From CAZPHU01 sp964419255 (GTDB lineage Bacteria > Fibrobacterota > Chitinivibrionia > Chitinivibrionales > CAYFVL01): 8,114 bases of DNA. The DNA lies in the NCBI GenBank assembly GCA_964419255.1, contig CAYQOU010000108.1, forward strand, positions 1 through 8,114, given 5' to 3'. Positions 1 through 7,094 of this stretch are shown piece by piece. The notes below the pieces were generated by a model that saw only the letters and a list, made by a program, of their open reading frames with translations, did no database searches and was not told the origin of the DNA. Positions within the stretch are counted from its first letter, which is position 1. Every line of letters starts with the position of its first letter. The position numbers were made by a program, and so were the translations under genes.

Positions 1-57
1 ATAAATAGGAATTTTTCGCCGGATATGATCCATGGGCGGGCAGCATTCGGGCAAATC

Positions 58-89
58 GAAGCTAATCGATAAAGAAGCTAATCGATAAA
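58..89. repeat. Tandem 16-bp direct repeat (two perfect copies)
   Basis: The unit GAAGCTAATCGATAAA occurs at 58-73 and again, without a gap or mismatch, at 74-89. Each unit contains the palindrome ATCGAT. The pair directly abuts the palindromic element at 92-164. It could be a local slippage duplication or part of a repeat-element boundary. No gene overlaps it. Confidence 0.9.
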
Positions 90-91
90 TA

Positions 92-164
92 GGGGGAACA
101 GACTATTTTTAATCCCTTTAAAAGAGGAAATGTCTTAAGATATTAAAGCTGGTCCGTCCCCCCC
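92..164. repeat. 73-nt imperfect palindrome, REP-like, downstream of metY
   Basis: The left arm starts GGGGGAACAGACTA (92-105). The right arm, read on the opposite strand from 164, starts GGGGGGACGGACCA. The similarity continues inward through a TTTAAT core on both sides, giving arms of about 27 nt around a roughly 19-nt centre. A G-rich end followed by ACAGAC resembles the termini of REP-type palindromes linked to REP-associated tyrosine transposases. That link is an inference from memory, and no such transposase is in the window. It begins 12 nt past the metY stop codon, so in metY mRNA it would form a 3'-end hairpin. It lacks the tight stem plus U-run of a classical intrinsic terminator. 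Confidence 0.6.
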
Positions 165-176
165 ATGTTTATGTTG

Positions 177-1451
177 TTACACCTTCTCCAGCGCCTGGTC
201 GAAATCGGCTATAATATCATCGATATGCTCGATTCCTACCGATACCCTGATCAGATCCGGTGAAACGCCTGCCTCCACCTGCTGCTTTGCGTTGAGCTGC
301 CGGTGGGTCATGCTGGCCGGGTGAAGCACACAGGTGCGCACATCGGCTACATGCACTACAATCGCCGCGAGATTCAGACTGTTCATGAAACGGATGCCTT
401 CCTCGACGCCCCCCCTGATTCCGAAGGTGAGCACACCGCTGCATCCGCGCAGATACTTTTTGGCAAGCTCGTGGCTTTTGGATGATTTCAGGCCCGGGTA
501 GTTGACCCAGCCGACCTTGGGATGCTTCTCAAGATGCTCCGCAAGAGCCTGAGCGTTTGCGGTGTGTCGGTCCATGCGTACGTGAAGTGTCTCTATTCCC
601 ATATTGGTAAGGAATGCATTCATCGGACTCATCGCCGTGCCCAGATCGCGCATAAACTGAGTCCTGGCCTTGGTGATGTATGCTGCATTTCCGAAACGCT
701 CAACATAACTTACCCCATGGTAGCTCGGATCGGGCTCCACCAGGTCGGGGTATTTACCGTTTCGCCAGTTGAAATTCCCTCCGTCAACGATCACCCCGCC
801 CACGCAGCAGGCGTGTCCATCCATATACTTGGTGCTGGAATGGACCACGATGTGTGCCCCCAGAGTAAAGGGGTTGCAATAGTAGGGGGTAGGGAAGGTG
901 TTATCGACGATAAGCGGTACATCCATTTCACGGGCGATTGAGCCGAATTTGTCGAAATCCAGCACGTTCATGCCCGGATTCTCCAGGCTTTCGGCAAACA
1001 GTGCCTTTGTATCGGGGCGAAAAGCCTTTTTGATCTCCTGGGCTGATGCATCCGCCTTAATGAATGTGACCTCTATGCCCATCTTCTTGAAGGTATGATA
1101 GAAAAGGTTGTAGGTACCACCGTAGATTGTGCTGGAAGAGACCACGTGCTCACCAGCCTTGCAAATGTTAAGAATAGAAAGAGTTGATGCGGCCTGGCCC
1201 GAAGAGCAGGCCAGAGCACCGACTCCCCCCTCCAGCGCGGCAATCTTCTTTTCAAACAGCTCCACGGTCGGATTGCTGATACGTGAGTACATATGACCTT
1301 CCGCCTCAAGGTCGAAAAGCTCGGCGGCCTGATCAACCGTCTCGTATTTAAACGTTGTACTCTGGGCAATCGGCAGCACCCGTGGCTGTCCGCTTTCAGG
1401 ATGATATTCCCCCTGAACCGCGCGTGTTTCGAGCCTCCACTGTTGTTCCAT
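177..1451 (-). CDS. metY: O-acetylhomoserine sulfhydrylase (PLP-dependent)
   Basis: This 424-aa enzyme of the Cys/Met-metabolism PLP family is expected to make homocysteine from O-acetylhomoserine and sulfide in the cytoplasm, as the direct-sulfhydrylation step toward methionine. The Schiff-base lysine is K208 in HSSTKY. Phosphate-binding Y55 and R57 lie in MYSRISNPT, the cofactor-stacking tyrosine is Y110 in SSTIYGGTY, and the pyridine-binding aspartate is D183 in VDNTF. The C-terminal HPASMTHRQL and SVGIEHIDDI motifs are intact. The length matches MetY (about 425 aa) rather than the shorter cystathionine synthases and lyases. The start is set by CAGGAG at 1460-1465, 8 nt upstream of the ATG. 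A TATATT -10-like hexamer lies at 1495-1500 without a convincing -35. Methionine gamma-lyase is the main alternative, but the central GTAMSPMNAFL block and the length favour MetY. Confidence 0.9.
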   Translation of the reverse strand: MEQQWRLETRAVQGEYHPESGQPRVLPIAQSTTFKYETVDQAAELFDLEAEGHMYSRISNPTVELFEKKIAALEGGVGALACSSGQAASTLSILNICKAGEHVVSSSTIYGGTYNLFYHTFKKMGIEVTFIKADASAQEIKKAFRPDTKALFAESLENPGMNVLDFDKFGSIAREMDVPLIVDNTFPTPYYCNPFTLGAHIVVHSSTKYMDGHACCVGGVIVDGGNFNWRNGKYPDLVEPDPSYHGVSYVERFGNAAYITKARTQFMRDLGTAMSPMNAFLTNMGIETLHVRMDRHTANAQALAEHLEKHPKVGWVNYPGLKSSKSHELAKKYLRGCSGVLTFGIRGGVEEGIRFMNSLNLAAIVVHVADVRTCVLHPASMTHRQLNAKQQVEAGVSPDLIRVSVGIEHIDDIIADFDQALEKV

Positions 1452-1500
1452 CTGATCTGCTCCTGGCTTTTTCCGAGTTTTTGTGAAGAAGGAAAATATA

Positions 1501-1664
1501 ACCTAAATTGAGCGATTCTCTCTCGGCAAGTCGCACAATCCCTTGGGGCATAAGGGCTTCAGAAATCTTGGAAATACCGCAGAGGGTATTCCACGCGATT
1601 GCTTCAACCCTTCCGCCCTCAAGGTATTGCACGACTTATCCACTCAGAACCACTCAATTCAGGT
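1501..1664. repeat. 164-nt imperfect palindromic element (MITE-like or structured RNA)
   Basis: Read inward from both ends, the two strands match from the terminal ACCTRAATTGAG to the centre. The left arm runs 1501-1578 and the right arm 1585-1664. The innermost stem is GGAAATACC (1570-1578) against GGTATTCC (1585-1592), with a six-base loop. By eye the arms are about 70 percent identical, with many transitions that would still pair as G-U in one RNA strand. It fills the gap between the lipoprotein stop (10 nt away) and the metY leader. I see no clear target-site duplication. It could be a degenerate non-autonomous element, a large hairpin ending the lipoprotein transcript, or both. Confidence 0.75.
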
Positions 1665-1673
1665 AAAGATTTC

Positions 1674-1961
1674 TTATTTCTTCTTCAGCCTCTTTTTACT
1701 CTGATCGCATTCTTTTACCGCATTTGTGCAGTGTTCGGTATAGGTGTTGAGAACGGCGGCCATATCATCCTTTTCTTCTTCCGGCAACCTGTCGTACTCT
1801 CTTTGAAACTCCTGGGCATCCTTACAAACCTCCACCATCGTACGGCATTCATCGGTATCCGCGGTGGTGTGGGTCCTCATTGCCGGCGCAGTGCAGGAGG
1901 CAACAGACAGCAGGGCAGTGAAGGATACGAGGAGACACAGAAATTTAAGCATCGTTTTCAT
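1674..1961 (-). CDS. Small lipoprotein with twin CX6C motifs, function unknown
   Basis: This 95-aa product starts MKTMLKFLCLLVSFTALL and has a lipobox SVASC, so it should be lipidated at the cysteine near residue 23 and anchored in an envelope membrane. The mature part is very charged and predicted helical. It has one C-x6-C pair in DECRTMVEVC, a proline-containing turn (RLPEEEK) and a second C-x6-C pair in HCTNAVKEC, then a lysine-rich tail. Two such pairs on two helices suggest a disulfide-stapled helical hairpin in the periplasm. I do not recognise the family. The start is not firmly fixed: the Shine-Dalgarno upstream of 1961 is weak (GAAAG). The frame stays open to a GTG at 2015, and an ATG at 1952 is also possible. 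The gene is divergent from the exported protein at 2148, and a long palindrome follows its stop. Confidence 0.7.
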   Translation of the reverse strand: MKTMLKFLCLLVSFTALLSVASCTAPAMRTHTTADTDECRTMVEVCKDAQEFQREYDRLPEEEKDDMAAVLNTYTEHCTNAVKECDQSKKRLKKK

Positions 1962-2045
1962 AACGGTATCTTTCGTAAAATGTGACATATTCGGTGATTT
2001 TTGTACTTTTTTCACCCTTTATGACCAAATCGGTACCATATAGGC

Positions 2046-2054
2046 TGATATAAT
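2046..2054 (+). promoter_or_regulatory. Extended -10 promoter element (TGATATAAT)
   Basis: TG-A-TATAAT is a perfect extended -10 consensus, with no convincing -35 hexamer 16-18 nt upstream, as is common for this promoter type. Transcription would begin near 2061, exactly where the 10-bp inverted repeat starts, and would give a leader of about 87 nt for the gene at 2148. Confidence 0.5.
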
Positions 2055-2060
2055 AGTAAA

Positions 2061-2091
2061 TTATAGATGAGGTTATGATTGTCATCTATAA
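2061..2091. promoter_or_regulatory. Perfect 10-bp inverted repeat, operator or 5' RNA hairpin
   Basis: TTATAGATGA (2061-2070) is repeated inverted as TCATCTATAA (2082-2091) with an 11-nt spacer. The half-site centres are 21 bp apart, two helical turns, which suits a dimeric DNA-binding protein. The position at the expected transcription start also allows a hairpin at the 5' end of the mRNA. It lies between the divergent lipoprotein and exported-protein genes, so it could affect both. Confidence 0.6.
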
Positions 2092-2135
2092 AATACACAA
2101 CGGTAACGGTGCACAAGCCAGTTGCCGCAGCTCGG

Positions 2136-2141
2136 AAGGAG
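2136..2141 (+). promoter_or_regulatory. Ribosome binding site fixing a GTG start
   Basis: AAGGAG lies 6 nt upstream of the GTG at 2148. This placement decides the start of the exported protein and rejects the longer frame from the ATG at 2079, which would put 23 residues before the signal peptide. Confidence 0.8.
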
Positions 2142-2147
2142 CCGGAT

Positions 2148-2705
2148 GTGAAAAAAAATCTCACTCTCGCCGTATGGCTCGGCGTCTTTTTCCTGTCTGC
2201 AAGCGCACCATCCTTTGGGCAGGATATGTATCTGGAGCTCGAAGATGGCTTAGAGATCGTACTCTACCAGGATTACTCATGGGATTACAGTCAGGGAAAC
2301 GGGCCCAGGCGCACAGAAATAAGTTATATCGAGCTGGAGGATGGGCGGGAGCTTGCGATATCTCCCGATCACACCTGGGGTTACCGTCAGGCGGGGAAGG
2401 AGGGGAGTCTGGGAAAGCTCGAGCAGCTGGAGTCGCTCTATGCAATCGGAGTGGCACGACGGGCCGACTACCAGCAGGCTACGACCGCCGCACGCACGGA
2501 AGCCGATCGCAGGCTTGCCCTTCAGATTCTTCCCCTTGCACAGGATGCTTCCCTGCAATACGAGGATGTGCTTTCCTGCCTGCAGAAAAGCCCGGGAGAC
2601 GTGCAGTATCATGACGAAAAAAAGGACGGCTGGCAGGTAACCGCCCGCATTACAATGGATGGGGAGAATCTGTCGGCGGTACTGCAGTGCCTGGGTAAAA
2701 ATTAA
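2148..2705 (+). CDS. Exported DUF3157-like protein with duplicated DG-W-Y motif
   Basis: This 185-aa protein, read from the GTG, has an N-terminal signal peptide: KK, then a hydrophobic stretch LTLAVWLGVFFLSASA, then PSFG before Gln. Cleavage would release it to the periplasm or outer surface. The mature N-terminus holds two copies of one short motif about 37 residues apart: LELEDGLEIVLYQDYSWDY and IELEDGRELAISPDHTWGY. This resembles the L-x-DGR-x-V-x-L-x-x-D-x-T-W-x-Y motif I associate with DUF3157 and related bacterial exported proteins of unknown function. The rest (from about residue 85) is mostly helical, with two cysteines near the C-terminus (VLSCLQK and VLQCLGKN) that could form a disulfide. 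It appears monocistronic and converges on the large activase gene. No enzymatic motif is visible. Confidence 0.8.
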   Translation: MKKNLTLAVWLGVFFLSASAPSFGQDMYLELEDGLEIVLYQDYSWDYSQGNGPRRTEISYIELEDGRELAISPDHTWGYRQAGKEGSLGKLEQLESLYAIGVARRADYQQATTAARTEADRRLALQILPLAQDASLQYEDVLSCLQKSPGDVQYHDEKKDGWQVTARITMDGENLSAVLQCLGKN

Positions 2706-2710
2706 AAATC

Positions 2711-2799
2711 AGGGCAGAGGCCCGGCAGTGGTGAATGCAAAAGAACAAGGCAAAATGCACGATTACTGGCACGCACCATCACTGCCCGGAACCCTGCCT
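2711..2799. terminator. Long imperfect hairpin between convergent genes
   Basis: The left arm (2711-2733, containing GGGCAG and CCCGGCAGTG then GTG) pairs with the right arm (2774-2799, CACCATCACTGCCCGG then CCCTGCC). CCCGGCAGTG matches its partner in 9 of 10 positions, and GGCAG in the outer part also pairs. The loop is about 40 nt. Its place between the stops of two convergent genes suggests a bidirectional transcript end. There is no clean T-run, so a degenerate repeat element is the alternative. A second small hairpin, CCTTT (2797-2801) with AAAGG (2807-2811), overlaps its right edge. Confidence 0.5.
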
Positions 2800-2812
2800 T
2801 TCGGACAAAGGG

Positions 2813-5800
2813 TCAGGCATTCATCCGTTGGTGCAGCCGTTCCACCTGCAACGCAAACGCCTCTATTCGCGCTTCGAGTACCTGGGGAAGCGGGTTGCCG
2901 TCCATCTCTAGCGAGAGGAAAGGAAGTCGCACCAGATCATCGGCGTGATTGTCAACCGCTTTGGTGATCTCCTTCTTGCGCTCTATGGTCGACTCTACGG
3001 CCATGACAGCCTCGGTTACCCGGGTGGGCATGCAGGCAAATGGCCCGATGGATACCGCCCCGTGGATTGAATGCATAATATCCTTGAAATAGTTGCCCGC
3101 AAACAGGATGACCTCTCCGGTGAAGCGACGGTCGAAAAACTTTCCTCCATACTCCATGATTTTCTTCATGTCAACCATCTCAAATTCATACAGCTGCGAT
3201 CTGGAAAGAATCCTCTTTATTTTCTTTTCGTAATAACGCTGCATCACCTGCTTGATACTGAATTCCAGATGACTTTTGATGGAAAAGTCTGACTGGTAGA
3301 TCCCCTCCTTGACATTATGGTCGCAATAGGAGAGCCATTCCAGTATGTGTGCCTGACGAACGATGATGTCTCTTCGGGCGAGACGTTCTCGCAATTCACG
3401 AGAGGAAAAGCAGTCCCGTCGTACGAAAATTTCTCCCATCAACGATACTTTCTTGGCCTCTTCAATGGAGAAGCGCCGGGGTATTTGGGCCAGTGTTTTT
3501 GCGACATCTTCAAGAACCGAATAGATGTTTTTTGCCTTCTCTTCGGAAAAACTGTGTATGATACGATTGAGCTGTTTGTTGAATATGTGCTGGGCTTTAC
3601 TCCTGTCGAGTGCGAGAACGTCCAGGGAGTTGCGGATATCGGTCATCACATCGGCGATAATAAAGCTTTTGAGCACCTTGAAAGCATCCACGGGCGACAG
3701 GCCGGCGTATCCGTTTTCGTTTGTCAGAGTAAGCAGGGCGATGTTTTCGAGTCGTTTTTTTTCTATCAGCTTGCGGAGAAAAACGTTGTACTGTGTAAAC
3801 CGGCAGTTTCCACCGCAGGTCGGCATAAAATAGGCCACCAGCTCATCATCCCCGCTACGGTGTTTGATGTATTTCATCAGGCCACCAGTCACCAGCTGCA
3901 GGGGAAGGCACTCTTTGCAGGAGGTGTTGGCACGTCCCAGCTTCAGTGCTTCGTAGTCGTAAACAGGAACGGAACTGGCTCGTATGCCGATTCCCCTGAA
4001 TGCTGCGGCCGCCAGCTCACTGGTGACCCGTCCCATGGAGGGAAAGAGAACATGCACGTTTGGATCATACAGCGTATGTTTGGTGTTCTGTGAGCTTACC
4101 AGTACCGGTTTGTCTTTTTCATAGGTGATATGGGCCTGAACAAACGGTCTCTTTTTGGTCCTCTCTCGAGGGATTTGACGCCATTTGGATACGACATCCA
4201 TAAATGCCTCGATGCGGGTATTTACGCCGGCATCGGCGGTGTGGCTGTCAAGCTCCAATGTCAGCGATGGCTTATCTTCCATGATATCACGAAAATATCC
4301 GACCAGAAACGAATCGGGACCGCAGCTGAAATTGGTAATCCAGGTGGCGAAAAGCTGCGGATGCTTGAACACATAGTGCGCGGTTTTCATCAGATTCTGA
4401 CCGATTGCCCAGTTCATGCTTTTATCGCAGGGCTGGTCCTCGAAAGGAAGCAGATCCCAGGGGATCACCAGTTCCCCACGTGTAGCGAACTTGGCCGGTA
4501 TTCCCATGTTTGCTTCAGGGGCAAAAGCATTGTAGGGTCGTCCGAATAGAACCACCGCGGAGGCATCTTTGTTTCGCTCCAGTGTGGTAAGTGCCTCTTG
4601 ACCCAGCTTTTTCAGCGATGAGAAGAACTCTTTCAACTGCTTTACCGCCGCGCTACAGGCCCGGCGGGAGGTCCCGCTGTCAACGCCGAGCATTGCTCCC
4701 AGTTCGATAAATTCGTCCTCCTGCATCTCCCAGCCCCGGGAAAAATCGAAACCGGGAGTCAGGATTTTCACCCCATCGGTCAGCCCTTTAAATGCGCAGG
4801 GAACGTAATATGGCTCGCTTTGCAGAAGCATACAGGTCGTCTGATGTTCCCGCCTTTTGCTGACGCTGTTTTCCACGTGCAGCTCCAGGATCTTGGGAAG
4901 GAAAATGGCGTCCGGTTTCTTGTGTAAAAGGTTTGCAAAACAGCCGTGGGCAATCTCTCCGGGATAACACAGGGAGGTTCGCGTCCGTTTGATCCCCTCC
5001 GGATCGACCCGATCGCTTAGTACTACTTTGAAGCCGCATTCGGCAAAGAAACGGGACCAGAGGGGCAGGAGCATATTTGTTAAATACGATCGGGGAATAC
5101 CGACGGTTTTTTCGCTTTCGGGTCCTGTCGAAAAGTAGGTCTCAAATAGCAGCTGTTGTCGTCTCCGGACATAATCGAACCGTTCAGGATCGTGCTTTAC
5201 GTGATGAATCTGATTATAGTATTTGTTGCAGGCTCCTCCGAAAGGAAAGCTCTTGCCGTTTATCTTCAACACGGCAATCTGACAATTTCGGTCGCACTTC
5301 TCTTTGCCACCCGCGCAACGAAAGTGCTTGCCAAACTGGACCTGCTGATCCGCCAGGGCACCGAGATCAAACGAGCTTCTCGGCGTGTGCCCCAGCTCGA
5401 TGCGCTGCTTAACCTCGAGCGCTACACCGTAAGCGCCCATCAATCCGGGATGTGGTGGTACGACGATCTCCTTTTCCAGCAGATTGGCCATCGCCAGGGG
5501 AACCGCCTTGTTGTAGCACACCCCGCCTTGCATAAACACGCGATTACCGGTGTTACGCTGACCTTTTACCCGGTTTACATAGTTAAGACAGATCGAGTAG
5601 ACCAGCCCGGCAACGATATCGTCTCTATCGATACCCTCGTGGATAGCCGTTTTGATATCCGAGCTGATAAACGCGGCACACTGATCATTGAAATTTGGAG
5701 GCGTTTTTCCTCGAAGGGCGACATTTTCAATTTCCCGGTAGTCAAGGCCAAGGCTTTCTTTTGCCGATTCTTCCAGAAAGGAGCCGGTACCGGCGCTGCA

Positions 5801-7087
5801 TGCCTCGTTCATGGCGTAGTCGGAGGGTACACCGTTTGTCAAATGAGTGTACTTCGCATCCTGACCACCGATTTCGAATATCGTGTCAACTTCTTTGTCG
5901 AAATGAGCCGCGGCGGTGGCATGGGCGATAATCTCATTTATCACACTGTCGGTCTGAGCATGCAGACCGGCAATCTGACGGCCCGAGCCGGTGGTGCCAA
6001 GACCGATGATCTTGACGGGCTCCTCGATTTGAGAGGCCAGCTCGCGATAGCATTCACGGGATGCCTGCACCGGATTACCGTTGGTACGTCCGTAGACGGA
6101 GGCCAAAAGCGCATCATCCCGCGTGCGAATAACCACCGCCTTGGTTGTGGTTGATCCGACATCCAGACCAACAATGCATTCATCTCCGGCTTCGGCTTTC
6201 TGCTCATGAAGCGTTTCAAATCGTACCAGTTTTTTGGCATTGGCGATTGGGGACAGAAAATCGAAGGATTTTTTTTCGGTCTTGAAAAGATCCTCACCGT
6301 CCCGCTGCCAGACGATTTCGTTTTTCAGCGCATACATCGCCGCACCGATCGCCTCGAAAGCATCCGCGTGTTCAGGAACATAGAGCCCACCCAGGCGTTT
6401 TCTGAGAAGAGAGGTTATCACCCGGTTACGGGTGACGCTTCCAACTGCGATAATGTTGCTCAGCTCGCTTTTGGCCAGAAGATCAAGCACCTTGTCGGCA
6501 ATCATCGAACAGAGTCCCGCGGTCACCTCACCGATGGGCACACCAATGTTCAGTGCATGCGTGCAGTCACTTTTACAAAAAACCGAGCATCGTCCCGAGA
6601 CCCGATGTGCCTGGCTGTTTTCGGCCAGGTCGACTGCCTGATCAACCGAGATGTTCATTCGACCGATCTGCTGGAGGAAAAACTCACCGGTGCCGGATGC
6701 GCATTTGTTGCCCGACTCGACAGTCGCAATCGAACCGTCGGGATTGAGCTGGTAGACCATAAAATTCTCGGCTCCCAGACTCGCAAGGGCGCTGAAGCCT
6801 TTCATTCCCTGCCGGCGGGACAGATAGTCCAGGGCATGCTCGGTGGCCTCCGGCTCGGTTATGGCGGGACCGTTTACGATGGTACGAAACTTTCGTCCGG
6901 TTAGAGTGGCGAAATCCACCTGACCGATATCTTCGAGCACCTTCCTGAAAACAGATCGCGGGTTGCTCTGGTGGCTGCGAACGATCTTCTGTTCTATGCG
7001 TATGCCCTGTGTATCCTTCGAGAGTACAATCGCTTTAATATTTTCCGCACCCAGGCATAAACCGGCTGCACGAAGCTTATCAGGCAT
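2813..7087 (-). CDS. Giant acyl-CoA dehydratase activase-related protein (2x BadF/HgdC ATPase + DUF2229 + HGD-D-like)
   Basis: In this 1424-aa cytoplasmic protein, residues 1-265 form a first BadF/BadG/HgdC-type module. It keeps both cluster cysteines (C129 in KCASGTG, C167 in GRCSVFC) but has LGAENIK where the DxGSxxxK phosphate motif should be. Residues 303-565 form a complete second module: DVGSTTTK at 309-316, IGGQDAK at 406-412, C430 in ACSAGTG and C470 in DQCAAF. A cysteine-rich linker (about 590-620) leads to a DUF2229 region from about 662 (VGIPRSYL, then SLCYPGEIAHG). The C-terminal part (about 995-1424) looks like the 2-hydroxyglutaryl-CoA dehydratase D-component, with CKEC, PTCGGNC, PFACMPTRVTE and LEMDGNP. 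Related activases use ATP to push low-potential electrons from one [4Fe-4S] cluster into a dehydratase. This giant family is common in anaerobes and its substrate is unknown. The start rests on AAAAGGAG 7 nt upstream. No separate dehydratase subunits are adjacent. Confidence 0.88.
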   Translation of the reverse strand: MPDKLRAAGLCLGAENIKAIVLSKDTQGIRIEQKIVRSHQSNPRSVFRKVLEDIGQVDFATLTGRKFRTIVNGPAITEPEATEHALDYLSRRQGMKGFSALASLGAENFMVYQLNPDGSIATVESGNKCASGTGEFFLQQIGRMNISVDQAVDLAENSQAHRVSGRCSVFCKSDCTHALNIGVPIGEVTAGLCSMIADKVLDLLAKSELSNIIAVGSVTRNRVITSLLRKRLGGLYVPEHADAFEAIGAAMYALKNEIVWQRDGEDLFKTEKKSFDFLSPIANAKKLVRFETLHEQKAEAGDECIVGLDVGSTTTKAVVIRTRDDALLASVYGRTNGNPVQASRECYRELASQIEEPVKIIGLGTTGSGRQIAGLHAQTDSVINEIIAHATAAAHFDKEVDTIFEIGGQDAKYTHLTNGVPSDYAMNEACSAGTGSFLEESAKESLGLDYREIENVALRGKTPPNFNDQCAAFISSDIKTAIHEGIDRDDIVAGLVYSICLNYVNRVKGQRNTGNRVFMQGGVCYNKAVPLAMANLLEKEIVVPPHPGLMGAYGVALEVKQRIELGHTPRSSFDLGALADQQVQFGKHFRCAGGKEKCDRNCQIAVLKINGKSFPFGGACNKYYNQIHHVKHDPERFDYVRRRQQLLFETYFSTGPESEKTVGIPRSYLTNMLLPLWSRFFAECGFKVVLSDRVDPEGIKRTRTSLCYPGEIAHGCFANLLHKKPDAIFLPKILELHVENSVSKRREHQTTCMLLQSEPYYVPCAFKGLTDGVKILTPGFDFSRGWEMQEDEFIELGAMLGVDSGTSRRACSAAVKQLKEFFSSLKKLGQEALTTLERNKDASAVVLFGRPYNAFAPEANMGIPAKFATRGELVIPWDLLPFEDQPCDKSMNWAIGQNLMKTAHYVFKHPQLFATWITNFSCGPDSFLVGYFRDIMEDKPSLTLELDSHTADAGVNTRIEAFMDVVSKWRQIPRERTKKRPFVQAHITYEKDKPVLVSSQNTKHTLYDPNVHVLFPSMGRVTSELAAAAFRGIGIRASSVPVYDYEALKLGRANTSCKECLPLQLVTGGLMKYIKHRSGDDELVAYFMPTCGGNCRFTQYNVFLRKLIEKKRLENIALLTLTNENGYAGLSPVDAFKVLKSFIIADVMTDIRNSLDVLALDRSKAQHIFNKQLNRIIHSFSEEKAKNIYSVLEDVAKTLAQIPRRFSIEEAKKVSLMGEIFVRRDCFSSRELRERLARRDIIVRQAHILEWLSYCDHNVKEGIYQSDFSIKSHLEFSIKQVMQRYYEKKIKRILSRSQLYEFEMVDMKKIMEYGGKFFDRRFTGEVILFAGNYFKDIMHSIHGAVSIGPFACMPTRVTEAVMAVESTIERKKEITKAVDNHADDLVRLPFLSLEMDGNPLPQVLEARIEAFALQVERLHQRMNA

Positions 7088-7094
7088 GAGTGAT

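Noticed and set aside
1452..1664. A SAM or other methionine-related riboswitch upstream of metY
   Set aside because: The region folds as one long palindrome, and I cannot find the conserved core of SAM-I or another SAM class. A -10-like TATATT at 1495-1500 would also put the palindrome upstream of the transcript.
1396..1985. Two overlapping open frames on opposite strands that share a similar peptide (PQGI-x-RL and SLNLG/PLNSG)
   Set aside because: The shared peptide comes from the inverted arms of the palindrome at 1501-1664. Neither frame has a good ribosome site and both run into real genes on the other strand.
2079..2147. A longer start for the exported protein at the ATG at 2079
   Set aside because: It would place 23 extra residues before the signal peptide, overlaps the inverted repeat, and lacks a Shine-Dalgarno. 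The GTG at 2148 has AAGGAG 6 nt upstream.
5156..6154. A 332-codon open frame on the plus strand
   Set aside because: It lies wholly inside the activase gene, antisense to the conserved ATPase and DUF2229 motifs, and resembles no protein family I recognise.
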